A stretch of 64,000 bases of DNA from contig JAGYJU010000005.1 in assembly GCA_018401965.1 (NCBI GenBank), positions 1 to 64,000 of the forward strand, read 5' to 3'. Shown one piece after another: positions 1-9,404 of the stretch (positions are counted from its first letter, which is position 1; each line of letters opens with the position of its first letter). The stretch is from Roseicyclus sp. Lineage in GTDB: Bacteria; Pseudomonadota; Alphaproteobacteria; Rhodobacterales; Rhodobacteraceae. The notes under the pieces were generated by a model, which worked only from the letters and a program-made list of their open reading frames with translations, did not search any database and was not told the DNA's origin. The translations under genes were made by a program, and so were the position numbers.

Positions 1-420
1 AGCGTGCATCTGCAGGATTTCCCGGACACGCCGGCAAGCTGGCGCGACGAGGCGCTGGCGGCGAAATGGGCCGATCTGCGCCGCGTGCGCCGGGTCGTGA
101 CCGCGGCACTGGAAGTGCAGCGCCGCGACAAGGTGATCGGCGCAAGCCTCGAAGCCGCCCCCGTTGTGCAGATCGCGGACCCGGCGCTTGCGGCAACGAT
201 CACGGGCGTGGACATGGCCGATCTTTGCATCACCAGCGCGCTGCACGTGATGGAGGCAGAGCCGCAAGATGATGCCTTCCGGCTTGATGATCCGGCAATC
301 GGCGTGGTGTTCCACAAGGCCCAGGGCGAGAAATGCGAACGCTGTTGGCAAATCCTGCCCGATGTGGGCAGCCACAGCCACCCCGGCGTTTGCGCCCGCT
401 GCGACGCTGCCTTGGGGTGA
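1..420 (+). CDS. ileS: Isoleucyl-tRNA synthetase, C-terminal end (5' truncated by window)
   Basis: Class I aminoacyl-tRNA synthetase that charges tRNA-Ile in the cytoplasm. Only the last ~139 residues are inside the window and the frame is open to the left edge. Visible are the end of the anticodon-binding region (SWRDEALAAKWADLRRVR) and the C-terminal zinc finger of the FPG/IleRS type, with two CxxC pairs (KCERCW and CARCD) about 20 residues apart. The zinc finger ending just before the stop is the usual IleRS C-terminus. A strong intrinsic terminator follows 7 bases after the stop. Confidence 0.93.
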   Translation, partial: SVHLQDFPDTPASWRDEALAAKWADLRRVRRVVTAALEVQRRDKVIGASLEAAPVVQIADPALAATITGVDMADLCITSALHVMEAEPQDDAFRLDDPAIGVVFHKAQGEKCERCWQILPDVGSHSHPGVCARCDAALG

Positions 421-426
421 TCGATC

Positions 427-456
427 AAAGGGCGGCCCGGGTGGCCGCCCTTTTTG
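427..456 (+). terminator. Intrinsic terminator of ileS
   Basis: Perfect 11-bp stem (AAAGGGCGGCC at 427-437 with GGCCGCCCTTT at 443-453), loop CGGGT, followed by a T run through 455. It lies directly after the ileS stop. Confidence 0.9.
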
Positions 457-538
457 CAGATCCGCACAGCCCCCTGTGCCTTGGGTTTTGCCGCATCTGC
501 GCCTAGGTTCCAGCCATACCCGAACAGGAGGTCACGAC

Positions 539-1408
539 ATGTCGGATGCACAAAGCTACACCCCGCCCAAGGTCTGGACGTTTGACACCGAGAACGGCGG
601 CAAATGGGCCGGTCTGAACCGCCCCATCGCGGGCGCGACCCATGACAGCGTTCTGCCTCGTGGCAAGCACCCGTTTCAGCTCTATTCCATGGGCACGCCC
701 AACGGGGTCAAGGTCACGGTCCTGTTCGAGGAATTGCTGGCCGCAGGCCATGCCGCCGACTATGACGCCTGGCTGATCCGCATCGGGGACGGGCCGCAAT
801 TCGGATCGGGCTTTGTCGAGGTGAACCCCAATTCCAAGATCCCGGCCTTGATGGACCATTCCGGCGCAAAACCCGTGCGGGTGTTCGAATCCGGCGCGAT
901 CCTGCTGCATCTGGCGGAAAAATTCGGCGCTTTCCTGGGCGCGCCCGAAGACCGGCCCGAGCTTTTGTCCTGGCTGATGTGGCAGATGGGCAGCGCGCCC
1001 TACCTGGGCGGCGGCTTTGGCCATTTCTACGCCTATGCGCCCTATCCGATGGAATACCCGATCAACCGCTTCGCGATGGAGGCCAAGCGCCAGATGGACG
1101 TGTTGAACCGTCATCTGGAGGGTCGCGACTGGATCGTGGGCGATGACATCACCATCGCCGATATCGCCATCTGCCCCTGGTATGGGCGGCTGGCGCTTGG
1201 CGAGGCCTATGAGGCAGGCGAATTCCTGTCGGTGCACGAATACCCCAATGTCATCGCCTGGGCGCACCGGTTCTTTGACCGGCCCGCCGTTCAGCGGGGC
1301 CGCATGGTCAACCGCACCTTTGGCCCGCTGGAAACCCAGTTGTGGGAACGCCACGAAGCCGCCGATTTCGACACCATGACGCAAGACAAGCTGCAGGCCG
1401 CCGGGTAA
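539..1408 (+). CDS. yghU: Glutathione S-transferase, YghU type
   Basis: Protein of 289 residues matching the YghU/Ure2p-like (nu class) glutathione transferases, which bind two glutathiones and have disulfide-bond reductase activity in E. coli. A long N-terminal extension precedes a thioredoxin-fold domain (TPNGVKVTVLFEEL near residue 55, NPNSKIPAL near 97, then ESGAILLHLAEKFG), followed by the all-helical C-terminal domain. The ATG at 539 is chosen because ACAGGAGG sits just upstream at about 523-530; the frame stays open upstream but that part is antisense-like. Monocistronic, with a hairpin after the stop. Confidence 0.9.
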   Translation: MSDAQSYTPPKVWTFDTENGGKWAGLNRPIAGATHDSVLPRGKHPFQLYSMGTPNGVKVTVLFEELLAAGHAADYDAWLIRIGDGPQFGSGFVEVNPNSKIPALMDHSGAKPVRVFESGAILLHLAEKFGAFLGAPEDRPELLSWLMWQMGSAPYLGGGFGHFYAYAPYPMEYPINRFAMEAKRQMDVLNRHLEGRDWIVGDDITIADIAICPWYGRLALGEAYEAGEFLSVHEYPNVIAWAHRFFDRPAVQRGRMVNRTFGPLETQLWERHEAADFDTMTQDKLQAAG

Positions 1409-1438
1409 CGCCGGGGGCTATCGTCCGCAGACGCATCC

Positions 1439-1475
1439 GGGCCGAAGGGGGGATCCCTTTCGGCCCGTCTGATTT
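1439..1475 (+). terminator. Probable terminator after the GST gene
   Basis: GGGCCGAAGGG at 1439-1449 pairs with CCCTTTCGGCCC at 1455-1466 (one bulged T); GATTTTGG follows. It lies between the GST gene and the convergent ygfZ. Confidence 0.6.
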
Positions 1476-1520
1476 TGGAACTGTCGGATTTTCAACCGAT
1501 CCACAGGCTTGCCCACAGGG

Positions 1521-2282
1521 TCAGACTTGGGACCATGTCACTTTTGCATCGCCCGCCTGCATCTCGCCCGACGCGCGGTCAAACCGCAGATAGGCGATGG
1601 CCTGCCCCCCCGCCTGGGTGAACAACGTGCCCGCCGGCCTGTCGCCCGCCATGATGTCCGTGCCCGGCGGGGCCGCGCCCGTCACCGCGACCGTCACCAG
1701 CCCCTTGCGCAGCTCGGTCTTGTGTTTCATCCGCGCCGTCACCTCTTGGCCGACGTAACAGCCCTTGCGGTGATCGACGCCCGACAGCCGGTCAAAGCCC
1801 GCCTCCAGGATATAGGTGTCATCGGCGATCAGCTCGATCCCGGTTTCGGGTATGCAGGCGGCGACCCGGATCGCATCCCAGTCGATCACCGGCGCGCCCC
1901 CATCCATGCCATAGCCGCGCCAGCCCAGCGCGGCATCGCGCGGGTCGGCAAAACCACCGGGCGGCGGGTCGCCAAGGCCGCGCACCACCGGCAGGCCGCT
2001 GTCCTCGATCACCACATCGGCGCGCAGGCGATACATCATCAGGCGTTGCGCAAGCTTCGGGCCGAACGCGGCCTTCACATCCACCAAGACATCATCGCCG
2101 CGATTGAGCAGGAAGAAATCAAACAGGTATTTGCCCTGTGGCGTCAGGATCGCGGAATAGCGCAAGTCCTCGCCGGGGCGGCCCATGTCCTGCGTGACCA
2201 GACCCTGAAGGAATTTTTCCCGATCCGCGCCGCCGATCCGGAGCACCATCCGGTCTTCTGCCCGTTCTGCTGGCATCATCAC
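1521..2282 (-). CDS. ygfZ: Folate-binding Fe-S assembly factor YgfZ
   Basis: YgfZ/GcvT-domain protein of 253 residues that assists repair or maturation of iron-sulfur enzymes such as MiaB, using folate. The family signature KGCYVGQEVTARMKHK is present near residue 180, with the essential cysteine of K-G-C-Y-x-G-Q-E. The N-terminal part (LVTQDMG, SAILTPQGKYLFDFFLL) fits the folate-binding fold. It is divergent from the aminotransferase gene at 2404 across ~120 bases. The start is one of several close methionines; MVLRIGG a few codons in is an alternative. Confidence 0.9.
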   Translation of the reverse strand: MMMPAERAEDRMVLRIGGADREKFLQGLVTQDMGRPGEDLRYSAILTPQGKYLFDFFLLNRGDDVLVDVKAAFGPKLAQRLMMYRLRADVVIEDSGLPVVRGLGDPPPGGFADPRDAALGWRGYGMDGGAPVIDWDAIRVAACIPETGIELIADDTYILEAGFDRLSGVDHRKGCYVGQEVTARMKHKTELRKGLVTVAVTGAAPPGTDIMAGDRPAGTLFTQAGGQAIAYLRFDRASGEMQAGDAKVTWSQV

Positions 2283-2403
2283 CTCCGTTGAACGCCCATC
2301 TCACAGCTAATCATGTCACGGCCCCGCGCCAAGCACCCGCAGCGATTGACCCCGCCCAAACGCCGCTTTACCGCTTGGATGTCCGTGACAGAGGAAGCCC
2401 GAC

Positions 2404-3600
2404 ATGAGCCTTGCCAATGGCCGCCACTACCTTGCGATCCCCGGCCCGTCGGTCATGCCCGACCGCGTGTTGCAAGCGATGCACCGCGCCGCGCCGAATA
2501 TCTACACCGGCGAAATGATCGAGCTGACCCATAGCCTTGTGCCCGATCTGAAGGCCATCGCGCGGACAAGGCACAATGTCGCGATGTATATCGCCAATGG
2601 TCATGGCGCCTGGGAAGCGGCGCTGGTCAACACCCTGTCACGCGGCGACACGATCCTTGTTCTTGGCACCGGTCGGTTCTGTCAGGGCTGGGGGGAAATG
2701 GCGCATGCCATGGGCGTGGATTGCCAGGTCATCGATTTCGGCCAGCGGTCCGACATCGACATGGGCCGCGTGGCCGAAGCCTTGGCGGCGGACAAGGGCC
2801 ACAAGATCAAGGCGGTGCTGGCGGTGCAGGTCGATACCTCGACCAGCGTCAAGAACGACATCCTGGCCCTGCGTGAAACGCTGGATGCGGCGGGCCACCC
2901 CGCGCTGTTGTTTTCCGACAATATCGCCTGTCTGGCCTGCGATGAATTCCACATGGACGATTGGGGCGTCGACGTGATGGTGACGGGCAGCCAGAAGGGG
3001 TTGATGACGCCGCCCGGCATGGCCTTCGTGTTCTTCAACGACAAGGCCGATGCCGCCCGCGCCTCGGCCAACATGGTCACGCCCTACTGGGATTGGCGGC
3101 CGCGCACGACGCCGGATGAATACTACAAGTATTTCAACGGCACCGCGCCCACCCACCACCTCTATGGCCTGCGCACGGCGCTGGACATGATCAAGGAAGA
3201 GGGGCTTGAAGCTGTCTGGCATCGGCATGCCACGCTGGCGCGCGCGGTCTGGGCCGCCGTCGAGGTCTGGGGCCAGGCCGGGCCGGTGCGCCCGAATATC
3301 GCGGTGGAACACAAGCGCAGCCATGCGGTCACCACCGTGAATTTCGGCCCCGGCAACGGCCAGCGCCTGCGCGACTGGATGACGGCGAATGCCGGTGTAA
3401 TGCTGGGCATTCCGCTGGGCGGTGTCGAAGGCGAGGACGCGCAGAAAGAAGATTTCCTGCGCATCGGTCATATGGGCCATGTGAATGCCCATATGGTGCT
3501 GGGGCTTTTGGCCAATCTTCAGGCCGGGATGGCCGCGATGCAGATCCCGCACGGGCCAACCGGGCTTGAGGCGGCGATCAACGTGGTGGCGCAGGGCTAA
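2404..3600 (+). CDS. Class V PLP aminotransferase (serine/alanine-glyoxylate type)
   Basis: Fold type I PLP enzyme of 398 residues in the serine-glyoxylate / alanine-glyoxylate aminotransferase family, moving an amino group to glyoxylate in C2 and serine metabolism. The N-terminus has IPGPSVMPDRVLQAM; the PLP lysine is K198 in TGSQKGLMTPPG; the phosphate-binding and aldimine region VLAVQVDTSTSVKNDI precedes it. The BhcA aspartate-glyoxylate aminotransferase belongs to the same family, but none of the bhcB, bhcC or bhcD partners is next to it, so the donor amino acid is left open. ATG follows GAGGAAGCCCGAC. Convergent with the DUF305 gene. Confidence 0.85.
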   Translation: MSLANGRHYLAIPGPSVMPDRVLQAMHRAAPNIYTGEMIELTHSLVPDLKAIARTRHNVAMYIANGHGAWEAALVNTLSRGDTILVLGTGRFCQGWGEMAHAMGVDCQVIDFGQRSDIDMGRVAEALAADKGHKIKAVLAVQVDTSTSVKNDILALRETLDAAGHPALLFSDNIACLACDEFHMDDWGVDVMVTGSQKGLMTPPGMAFVFFNDKADAARASANMVTPYWDWRPRTTPDEYYKYFNGTAPTHHLYGLRTALDMIKEEGLEAVWHRHATLARAVWAAVEVWGQAGPVRPNIAVEHKRSHAVTTVNFGPGNGQRLRDWMTANAGVMLGIPLGGVEGEDAQKEDFLRIGHMGHVNAHMVLGLLANLQAGMAAMQIPHGPTGLEAAINVVAQG

Positions 3601-3617
3601 GGCCCGGCGTCAGCCCA

Positions 3618-3989
3618 TCAATAGCCGTTGCGGGCAAGCCAGTCGCGCATCCAGGCAATCTCGGCCTCTTGCGCGGCGATCACCTCTTGGGCCAGCGCCC
3701 GCACCTCGGGATCCTTGCCATGGTCCAGCACGACACGGGCCATGTCGACCGCGCCCTGGTGATGCGGGATCATGCCGCGGATGAAATCGGCATCGGCATC
3801 GCCGGTATAGTCGATGTCCATATCCCTGTGCATCGCGTCATTCACGGCGCGATAGGCGTCTTCGGCCGGGCCGGTTGATGCGGCCATGCCCGGCATCGCG
3901 TGGCCGGAATGATCCATCTGGGCCAAGGCGACGCCAGCCCCGGTGGAGACGATGGCAAAAGCTGCGACAAAAGCTGTGGCACGGTTCAT
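3618..3989 (-). CDS. Exported DUF305 family protein
   Basis: Secreted or periplasmic protein of 123 residues. A signal peptide (residues 1 to about 23, cleavage near ALAQM) is followed by a His/Met-rich patch ([11 protein letters not shown]) and a DUF305 domain with its signature [23 protein letters not shown]305 is a ferritin-like helical fold often found with copper or other metal-handling genes; the His and Met residues fit metal binding, but no function is established here. ATG at 3989 follows AAGGGAAAACAG; longer upstream readings are antisense to other sequence. Confidence 0.85.
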   Translation of the reverse strand: MNRATAFVAAFAIVSTGAGVALAQMDHSGHAMPGMAASTGPAEDAYRAVNDAMHRDMDIDYTGDADADFIRGMIPHHQGAVDMARVVLDHGKDPEVRALAQEVIAAQEAEIAWMRDWLARNGY

Positions 3990-4048
3990 TCTGTTTTCCC
4001 TTGGTTTGGTCCTCGGCTGATGCAGGGTTCCAGCACGGGGAAGGCAAC

Positions 4049-5182
4049 TCACATCGGCGTGAGAGTGCCCGCCTCGGCCAGGGCACGCGGCAGGGCCGCG
4101 GCCAAGGCATCCAGATCTGGCCGCCCCCCGACCGACACGCGGATGCAGCGATCTTGCGGCGGGGTGAACGGCATCCGCACGAAAATGCCCTGCGCCACGA
4201 GACTGGCTAGAACCGCGCGGGCGAACGCGCCGTCGCGGCCGCAATCGATGGTGACGAAATTCGTGGCCGAGGGCAGCGGCACCAGCCCGTTGTCGCGGGC
4301 GATCGCGGCGATCCGGTCACGGGCGGCGGCGATGCTGGCCACGGTCGCGTGCAGGTAATCCTGATCTTGCAGCGCCGCGAGCGCCCCGGCCTGCGCCACC
4401 CGGCCCATCCCGAAATGATGGCGGATCTTGTTGAAGGCCGTGATGAAATCCGGTTGTGCCAGCGCATAGCCCACGCGCAGCCCGGCCAGACCGTAAGCCT
4501 TGGAAAAGGTGCGAAACCGGATCACGCGCGGATGCGTCATGTCGAGCGCGGGAATTGCGCTGGCGGGCGCGGTATCGGCATAGGCTTCATCCAGCGCCAG
4601 AACGCAACCATCCGGCAGCGCGTCGATCATCGCCTGAACGGTGGCCGCGTCATGCCAGCTTCCCATCGGGTTGTCGGGATTGGCGAAATAGATCAGCTTG
4701 GCCCGCGTGTCGCGCGCCCGCGCGATCAGGGCCTCGGGGTCTTCATGGTCGCCCGCATAGGGCACCTTGTGCAAGATGCCGCCAAAGCCCGTGACGTGAT
4801 AGCCAAAGGTCGGATAGGCGCCATCGGATGTGACCACGCCATCACCGGGCGCGATCAACAGCCGCACGAGATAGCCCAAAAGGCCGTCGATGCCTTCGCC
4901 CACTACGACATTCGCGGCCGCGACACCGTGATGGGCGGCAAGGGCCGCGCGCAGATCGAACACCTCCGGGTCGCCATACATCCAGGTGTCTTGCGCCGCT
5001 TGCGCCATCGCGGCCACGGCCTTGGGCGATGGGCCAAAGACGCTTTCATTGGCCCCCAGCCGCGCGGTGAAGGCTGCGCCGCGCGCGCGCTCCTGCGTTT
5101 CGGGGCCGACGAAAGGCACCGAGGCCGGCAGCGTCTGCACAAGCGGTGTATAGCGGGGCGGGGTGGTTCGGCGTGTTGTCAT
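4049..5182 (-). CDS. Class I/II aminotransferase, histidinol-phosphate aminotransferase-like
   Basis: Fold type I PLP aminotransferase of 377 residues. [12 protein letters not shown] near the N-terminus, [11 protein letters not shown], the DEAYAD motif, and the PLP lysine (about K228) in [17 protein letters not shown] place it in the HisC-like group. A HisC role is possible, but no his genes are near, and many Rhodobacterales have several HisC paralogues acting on aromatic amino acids. ATG at 5182 is preferred because the upstream part of the frame has no protein-like character. It ends 59 bases upstream of the DUF305 start and may share its transcript. Confidence 0.8.
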   Translation of the reverse strand: MTTRRTTPPRYTPLVQTLPASVPFVGPETQERARGAAFTARLGANESVFGPSPKAVAAMAQAAQDTWMYGDPEVFDLRAALAAHHGVAAANVVVGEGIDGLLGYLVRLLIAPGDGVVTSDGAYPTFGYHVTGFGGILHKVPYAGDHEDPEALIARARDTRAKLIYFANPDNPMGSWHDAATVQAMIDALPDGCVLALDEAYADTAPASAIPALDMTHPRVIRFRTFSKAYGLAGLRVGYALAQPDFITAFNKIRHHFGMGRVAQAGALAALQDQDYLHATVASIAAARDRIAAIARDNGLVPLPSATNFVTIDCGRDGAFARAVLASLVAQGIFVRMPFTPPQDRCIRVSVGGRPDLDALAAALPRALAEAGTLTPM

Positions 5183-5334
5183 GGCACAGGATGTGTCCGC
5201 AAAATGCGCGCCAAGGCAAGGGCCGCCTTTGCCGCCGGCCCATCTGACCGCTTGCGCCCGCCGCCTGCCCATTGGTAGGATTTCCTGACCAATTCACGCT
5301 GCCCAATTCACGCCGCCCAAGAGGAACGCCCGCC

Positions 5335-6498
5335 ATGCCCGTGATCACCGAGATCGAAGACCTCAAGCGGATCTACAAGCGCCGCGTGCCCAAGATGTTC
5401 TATGATTACGCGGAAACCGGCAGCTGGACCCAACAAACCTTCAACGACAATTGTTCGGATTTCGACGAGATCCGCTTGCGCCAGCGCATCGCGGTCGACA
5501 TGGCGGGCCGCAGCACCGCCGCAAAGATGGTCGGCCAAGATTACAAGATGCCCGTGGCGCTGGCCCCGGTCGGGCTATGCGGAATGCAATCGGCCGATGG
5601 CGAGATCAAGGCCGCGCGGGCGGCGGAAAAATTCGGGGTGCCCTTTACCCTGTCGACCATGTCGATCTGTTCGATCGAGGACGTGGCCAGCCACACCAGC
5701 GCGCCCTTCTGGTTTCAGGTCTATACCCTGAAGGATGATGACTTCATGAAGCGGCTCTTCGCCCGCGCCAAGGATGCCCAATGTTCGGCTCTGGTCATCA
5801 CCGTCGATCTGCAGATCATGGGCCAGCGGCACAAGGATCTGAAAAACGGTCTGTCGGCCCCGCCGAAACTGACCCCTGCCTCGATCCTGAACCTTGCGAC
5901 CAAGGTGCCATGGGGGCTTGAGATGCTGCAAACCAAGCGGCGGTTCTTTGGCAATATCGTGGGCCATGCCAAGGGCGTGACCGACCCCACATCGCTGGGC
6001 AGCTGGACGGCAGAAGCCTTCGACCCCTCGCTGGATTGGGACCGCATCAAGGAATTCCGCAGCTGGTGGGATGGCCCGGTGATCCTCAAGGGCATTCTTG
6101 ATCCCGAAGATGCCAAGAAAGCCCTGGCCGTCGGCGCGGATGCCATCGTGGTGTCGAACCATGGCGGCCGCCAGCTGGATGGGGCGCTGTCCTCGATCCG
6201 CATGCTGCCGCAGATCATGGATGCCGTGGGTGACAAGATCGAGGTGCATCTCGATAGCGGCATCCGGTCGGGTCAGGATGTGCTCAAGGCGCTGGCGCTG
6301 GGGGCAAAGGGCACGATGATCGGGCGCGCCTTTGTCTACGGCTTGGGGGCCATGGGCGAGGCGGGCGTGACCCGCGCGCTGGAAGTGATCCACAAGGAAC
6401 TGGACACCACAATGGCGCTGTGCGGCGAACGCGACGTGGCCAATCTTGGGCGTCACAACCTGTTGTTGCCAGATGATTTTGCGACCCGCTGGCGCTGA
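5335..6498 (+). CDS. lldD: FMN-dependent alpha-hydroxy-acid (L-lactate) dehydrogenase
   Basis: Enzyme of 387 residues of the FMN-dependent 2-hydroxy-acid dehydrogenase family, most like L-lactate dehydrogenase LldD, which oxidises lactate to pyruvate at the inner membrane face. N-terminal KRRVPKMFYDYAETGSWTQQT, the Tyr of PFWFQVY, and SNHGGRQLDGA with the catalytic His at about 276 are visible, as is the phosphate-binding LDSGIRSGQDVLKALALGA. ATG follows AAGAGGAACG. Substrate preference among lactate, glycolate or mandelate cannot be read from sequence alone. Confidence 0.87.
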   Translation: MPVITEIEDLKRIYKRRVPKMFYDYAETGSWTQQTFNDNCSDFDEIRLRQRIAVDMAGRSTAAKMVGQDYKMPVALAPVGLCGMQSADGEIKAARAAEKFGVPFTLSTMSICSIEDVASHTSAPFWFQVYTLKDDDFMKRLFARAKDAQCSALVITVDLQIMGQRHKDLKNGLSAPPKLTPASILNLATKVPWGLEMLQTKRRFFGNIVGHAKGVTDPTSLGSWTAEAFDPSLDWDRIKEFRSWWDGPVILKGILDPEDAKKALAVGADAIVVSNHGGRQLDGALSSIRMLPQIMDAVGDKIEVHLDSGIRSGQDVLKALALGAKGTMIGRAFVYGLGAMGEAGVTRALEVIHKELDTTMALCGERDVANLGRHNLLLPDDFATRWR

Positions 6499-6543
6499 CC
6501 CGGCGGCGCACCCGTCATTTTAGCCCAAGATCGGCAAAGCATT

Positions 6544-6660
6544 GTTTCCAGACCCTCGCCGGTACGCCGGTAAAGCAGCGGGATTCGTGCCGTTACCCCC
6601 CTCGACGGGGCCGTAGCGACACACGGGCAAACCCCGGTCCCGCTGACCGAGGAAACTGGC
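6544..6660 (+). ncRNA. Candidate structured 5' leader of the 107-residue protein gene
   Basis: The 162-base gap holds nested complementary arms: GTTTCC (6544-6549) with GGAAAC (6651-6656), CCTCG (6554-6558) with CGAGG (6648-6652), CAGCGGGA (6576-6583) with TCCCGCTG (6638-6645), and inner CCCC/GGGG and CGGG/CCCG hairpins. GGTAA (6569-6573) can instead pair with TTACC (6593-6597). The outer arms include the GAGGAAAC ribosome-binding site of the gene at 6661, so the fold could hide it. I do not recognise a known riboswitch class. Confidence 0.35.
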
Positions 6661-6984
6661 ATGAGCCACCAAATCGAAACCGAGGCCCTGTTCGAACGGG
6701 TGATGGAAACCTTGACCCGGGCCGAAGGGTCCGACGCGGCGATGCTGTCCGCCCTGTCGCACACCGACGCGGACACGCGCGCGCTGGCCCTGATCCGCGC
6801 GCTGTTGACGGCGGATGCGGCGCTGGAACAGACCTTCACCGACGCGGATCATATCCGCCGCGACCGCGCCCTTGCACGCCGCACCGCGCTTTCCCTGACC
6901 GAGCAGGCCGACCAGATCGAGGCCGAAACCCCCGCCCGCGCCACCATCACGCTGGCCGACATGATCCTGCCCCCCACCGCGTGA
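6661..6984 (+). CDS. Small hypothetical protein, helical and acidic
   Basis: Not recognised. A 107-residue soluble protein rich in Ala, Leu, Asp, Glu and Arg, predicted to be mostly helical (ETEALFERVMETLTRAEG; ALALIRALLTADAALEQTF), with no signal peptide and no cysteine. A good ribosome-binding site (GAGGAAAC, 4 bases before ATG) and strong codon bias like the neighbours support it as real. It lies 63 bases before the RecD-like helicase gene on the same strand and could be cotranscribed. The upstream gap can fold into a leader that covers the ribosome-binding site. Confidence 0.6.
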   Translation: MSHQIETEALFERVMETLTRAEGSDAAMLSALSHTDADTRALALIRALLTADAALEQTFTDADHIRRDRALARRTALSLTEQADQIEAETPARATITLADMILPPTA

Positions 6985-7047
6985 CGACCCTTGGCCGGGG
7001 GCGGTTTGCCCCTCGCCCTTGGCGCAGGCAGGCGGTAGGGTCCGGCC

Positions 7048-8577
7048 ATGACCACCCCCGCAATCGCCTATTCCGACGATCAAGCCCAGGCCCATGACCG
7101 CATCGCCGAGGCGCTGCGCGAGATGGGCGTGGACATCGAAAACGAAACCCTGACCCCGATGGCCGAGGGCCGCGGCCGTGTCATGGCCGTTGTCGGCAAG
7201 GCCGGATCGGGCAAGACCCTGTTGTTGGCCGAACTGGTGCGCGCGCTGCAGGGGGCAGGTGTCGATATCGTTTCAGGCGATTGGGAAGGGCGGCGCCGCA
7301 AGGATCGCCGCACGGTCGCGGTGCTGGCCCCCACCAACAAGGCCGCCAGCGTGCTGCGCGCGCGCGGCGTGCCCGCCACCACGATCCACCGCATCCTGTA
7401 TACCCCGGTCTACGACCCGCAATATGAAAAGGTCGCCGAATGGCTGGCCGGCCAGGGCGATCGCCCGGTGATCGAGGCGCTGACCGACACCGCCCTTGAC
7501 CGCGCCAAGGAGATCTACGAGGCCACGAAATCGGTGCCCGCCGCACTGGCCTCGGCGGGGTTGCGCGGATCGGATTTCATCACCGGCTGGAAACGCCGCG
7601 AAGACCCGCTCGACATCGGCCTGATCGACGAAAGCTCGATGCTGGATGACCGCCAGTTCGAGGATCTGACCGAGATCTTTCCAACCCTCGTGCTGTTCGG
7701 TGACCCGGCCCAGCTGGCCCCGGTCAACCAGTCGGGGCAGATGGTCTTTGACAAGATCAAGGGCCGCGACCGGCTGGACCTGGCCCGCATCCACCGGCAA
7801 GAGGCCGATAACCCGATCCTTGACCTGGCCCATGCCCTGGGCGACCCGGAGCTGAGTTTCGAGCGCTTCGAACAGATGATCCATGCCGCCGCCGCCCGCG
7901 ACCCAAGGGTGGAAATCGCGCCGCGCGCCGACAGCGACCTGATGGCCCGCAGCCCGGTTCTGGTCTGGCGCAACGCCACGCGCATCCGCCTGATCACCGC
8001 CTTTCGCGCCGCCCATGGCGCGCCGCCCGATGCGCTGATCCCCGGCGAGCCGCTGATCTGCGACGGGATCGAATTGCCGCTGAAACACCGCAAGCGCCGC
8101 ATCGACCTGGAAGCGCGCGGCCTGATCAAGGGCGCGCCGGTGATCTACCTTGGCCCCGGGTCGCGCCCCGGCTTTTCCCGCCTGCATGTGCTGGGCGCAG
8201 AGGCGCCGCGCTTTTCCGCCGCCTCGATCGTCAAGATCGAAAAGCCGGATGAAGAAGAACCCTTCATTCCCTATGCCGCCCGCATGGGCGCGGCCTTTCT
8301 GCATGGTGCGGCGGTGACCATCCACAAGGCGCAAGGCAGCCAATGGAACGCGGTGCAGGTCTTTGCCCCCGATCTGTATGCCGCCGCACGCGCGGGCCGG
8401 ATCGAGGCGGGCCAGGCCCTGTGGAAACGGCTCGCCTACGTGGCGATCACACGGGCCGAGGAAAAACTGATCTGGGTGACGCGCTATGCCCTGTCGCGCC
8501 CCGTACGCCCCTTGGGGATCGAGGATTTGCCAAGCCCCGCAACACCATTGGCCCTGGAAGGGGGGAAAGACGGATGA
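7048..8577 (+). CDS. RecD-like / UvrD-C superfamily 1 DNA helicase
   Basis: ATP-dependent superfamily 1 helicase of 509 residues. Walker A is [10 protein letters not shown] near residue 50; motif Ia [13 protein letters not shown]; Walker B/motif [10 protein letters not shown]; motif [14 protein letters not shown]; motif IV region LARIHRQ; the C-terminal UvrD-like motifs [14 protein letters not shown] and [16 protein letters not shown]. It resembles the RecD2-type exonuclease V helicases but is shorter and lacks the long RecD2 N-terminus. A role in DNA repair or end processing is inferred. The SDR start overlaps its stop by ATGA. Confidence 0.85.
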   Translation: MTTPAIAYSDDQAQAHDRIAEALREMGVDIENETLTPMAEGRGRVMAVVGKAGSGKTLLLAELVRALQGAGVDIVSGDWEGRRRKDRRTVAVLAPTNKAASVLRARGVPATTIHRILYTPVYDPQYEKVAEWLAGQGDRPVIEALTDTALDRAKEIYEATKSVPAALASAGLRGSDFITGWKRREDPLDIGLIDESSMLDDRQFEDLTEIFPTLVLFGDPAQLAPVNQSGQMVFDKIKGRDRLDLARIHRQEADNPILDLAHALGDPELSFERFEQMIHAAAARDPRVEIAPRADSDLMARSPVLVWRNATRIRLITAFRAAHGAPPDALIPGEPLICDGIELPLKHRKRRIDLEARGLIKGAPVIYLGPGSRPGFSRLHVLGAEAPRFSAASIVKIEKPDEEEPFIPYAARMGAAFLHGAAVTIHKAQGSQWNAVQVFAPDLYAAARAGRIEAGQALWKRLAYVAITRAEEKLIWVTRYALSRPVRPLGIEDLPSPATPLALEGGKDG

Positions 8578-9307
8578 AAACCATGATCGTGACCGGTGCG
8601 AGTGCAGGCATCGGGTTGGCCGTGGCGCAAACCATGCTCGACGCGGGCTGGACGGTGGGGCTCATCGCGCGCCGCGCGGCCCCCTTGCAGGCCCTGGCCG
8701 ACCGCCACGGCCCCCGCGCCATCCCCCTGCCGCTGGACGTGACCGATGCAGACGCCGTCCAGAGTGCATTCCACCACTTCGCCGCCAGCACCGGCCGCCT
8801 CGACACGCCTGTTCAACAACGCGGGCGTCTTCACCCCGACGGCCGCCGCTCGACGAAATCGCGCTGAACGACTGGCGCCGCGCGGTCGATGTGAACCTCA
8901 CCGGCATGTTCCTCTGCGCACGCACGGCCTTTGGCCTGATGCGCCGCCAGACGCCGCAAGGCGGGCGCATCATCATGAACGGCTCTGTCTCCGCGCATGC
9001 GCCGCGCGCGGGCGCCGCGCCCTACACGGCCACGAAACACGCGATCACCGGGCTCACGAAACAGATCGCGCTGGACGGGCGCCCCTTTGACATCGCCTGT
9101 GGCCAGATCGACATCGGCAATGCCGAAACCGATCTGCTGCGCGATGCCGCCCACCAGGCGATGCAACGCGGCGACGCGCCCCCCGAAGTGATGGATGTGG
9201 CCCATGTCGCCGCCAGCGTCCGGCACATGGCCGAACTTCCCCTCGCGGCCAACATCCTGTTCCAGACGATCATGGCCACCAAGATGCCCTTTGTCGGACG
9301 CGGCTGA
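8574..9307 (+). pseudogene. Short-chain dehydrogenase/reductase with two frame breaks
   Basis: SDR of about 243 residues if repaired. It begins [18 protein letters not shown] (the TGxxxGIG cofactor motif), shifts frame near 8808 so that [12 protein letters not shown] (NNAG motif) is read in the next frame, and shifts again near 8842-8848 to [18 protein letters not shown], then runs through YTATKHAI (Tyr-x-x-x-Lys) to the stop. Each break is one extra base (acgcctg; gccgccgctc). All catalytic motifs remain, so it may be recently broken or a sequencing error. The start overlaps the helicase stop (ATGA), so translational coupling is likely. Substrate unknown. Confidence 0.75.
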
Positions 9308-9330
9308 CACCAGGGCGTGATCGGGGCCGC

Positions 9331-9384
9331 TTCATCTTGGCCGGAAAACTCCGGGGGTCGCGGCACGCGCGGGGCAGAGCCCCA
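9331..9384. repeat. Dispersed Rhodobacterales-type GC palindrome repeat, copy 1
   Basis: Read on the minus strand: GGGGCTCTGCCCC hairpin, then GACCCCCGGAGTTTTCCGGCCAAGATGAA. It belongs to the same family as copies at 14186 and 55889. It sits between the convergent SDR and TIGR02186 genes. Confidence 0.6.
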
Positions 9385-9404
9385 GTGCGGCCCGCACCGC
9401 GGCC

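Noticed and set aside
2404..3600. BhcA of the beta-hydroxyaspartate cycle
   Set aside because: Same enzyme family, but the bhcB, bhcC and bhcD partners are not adjacent.
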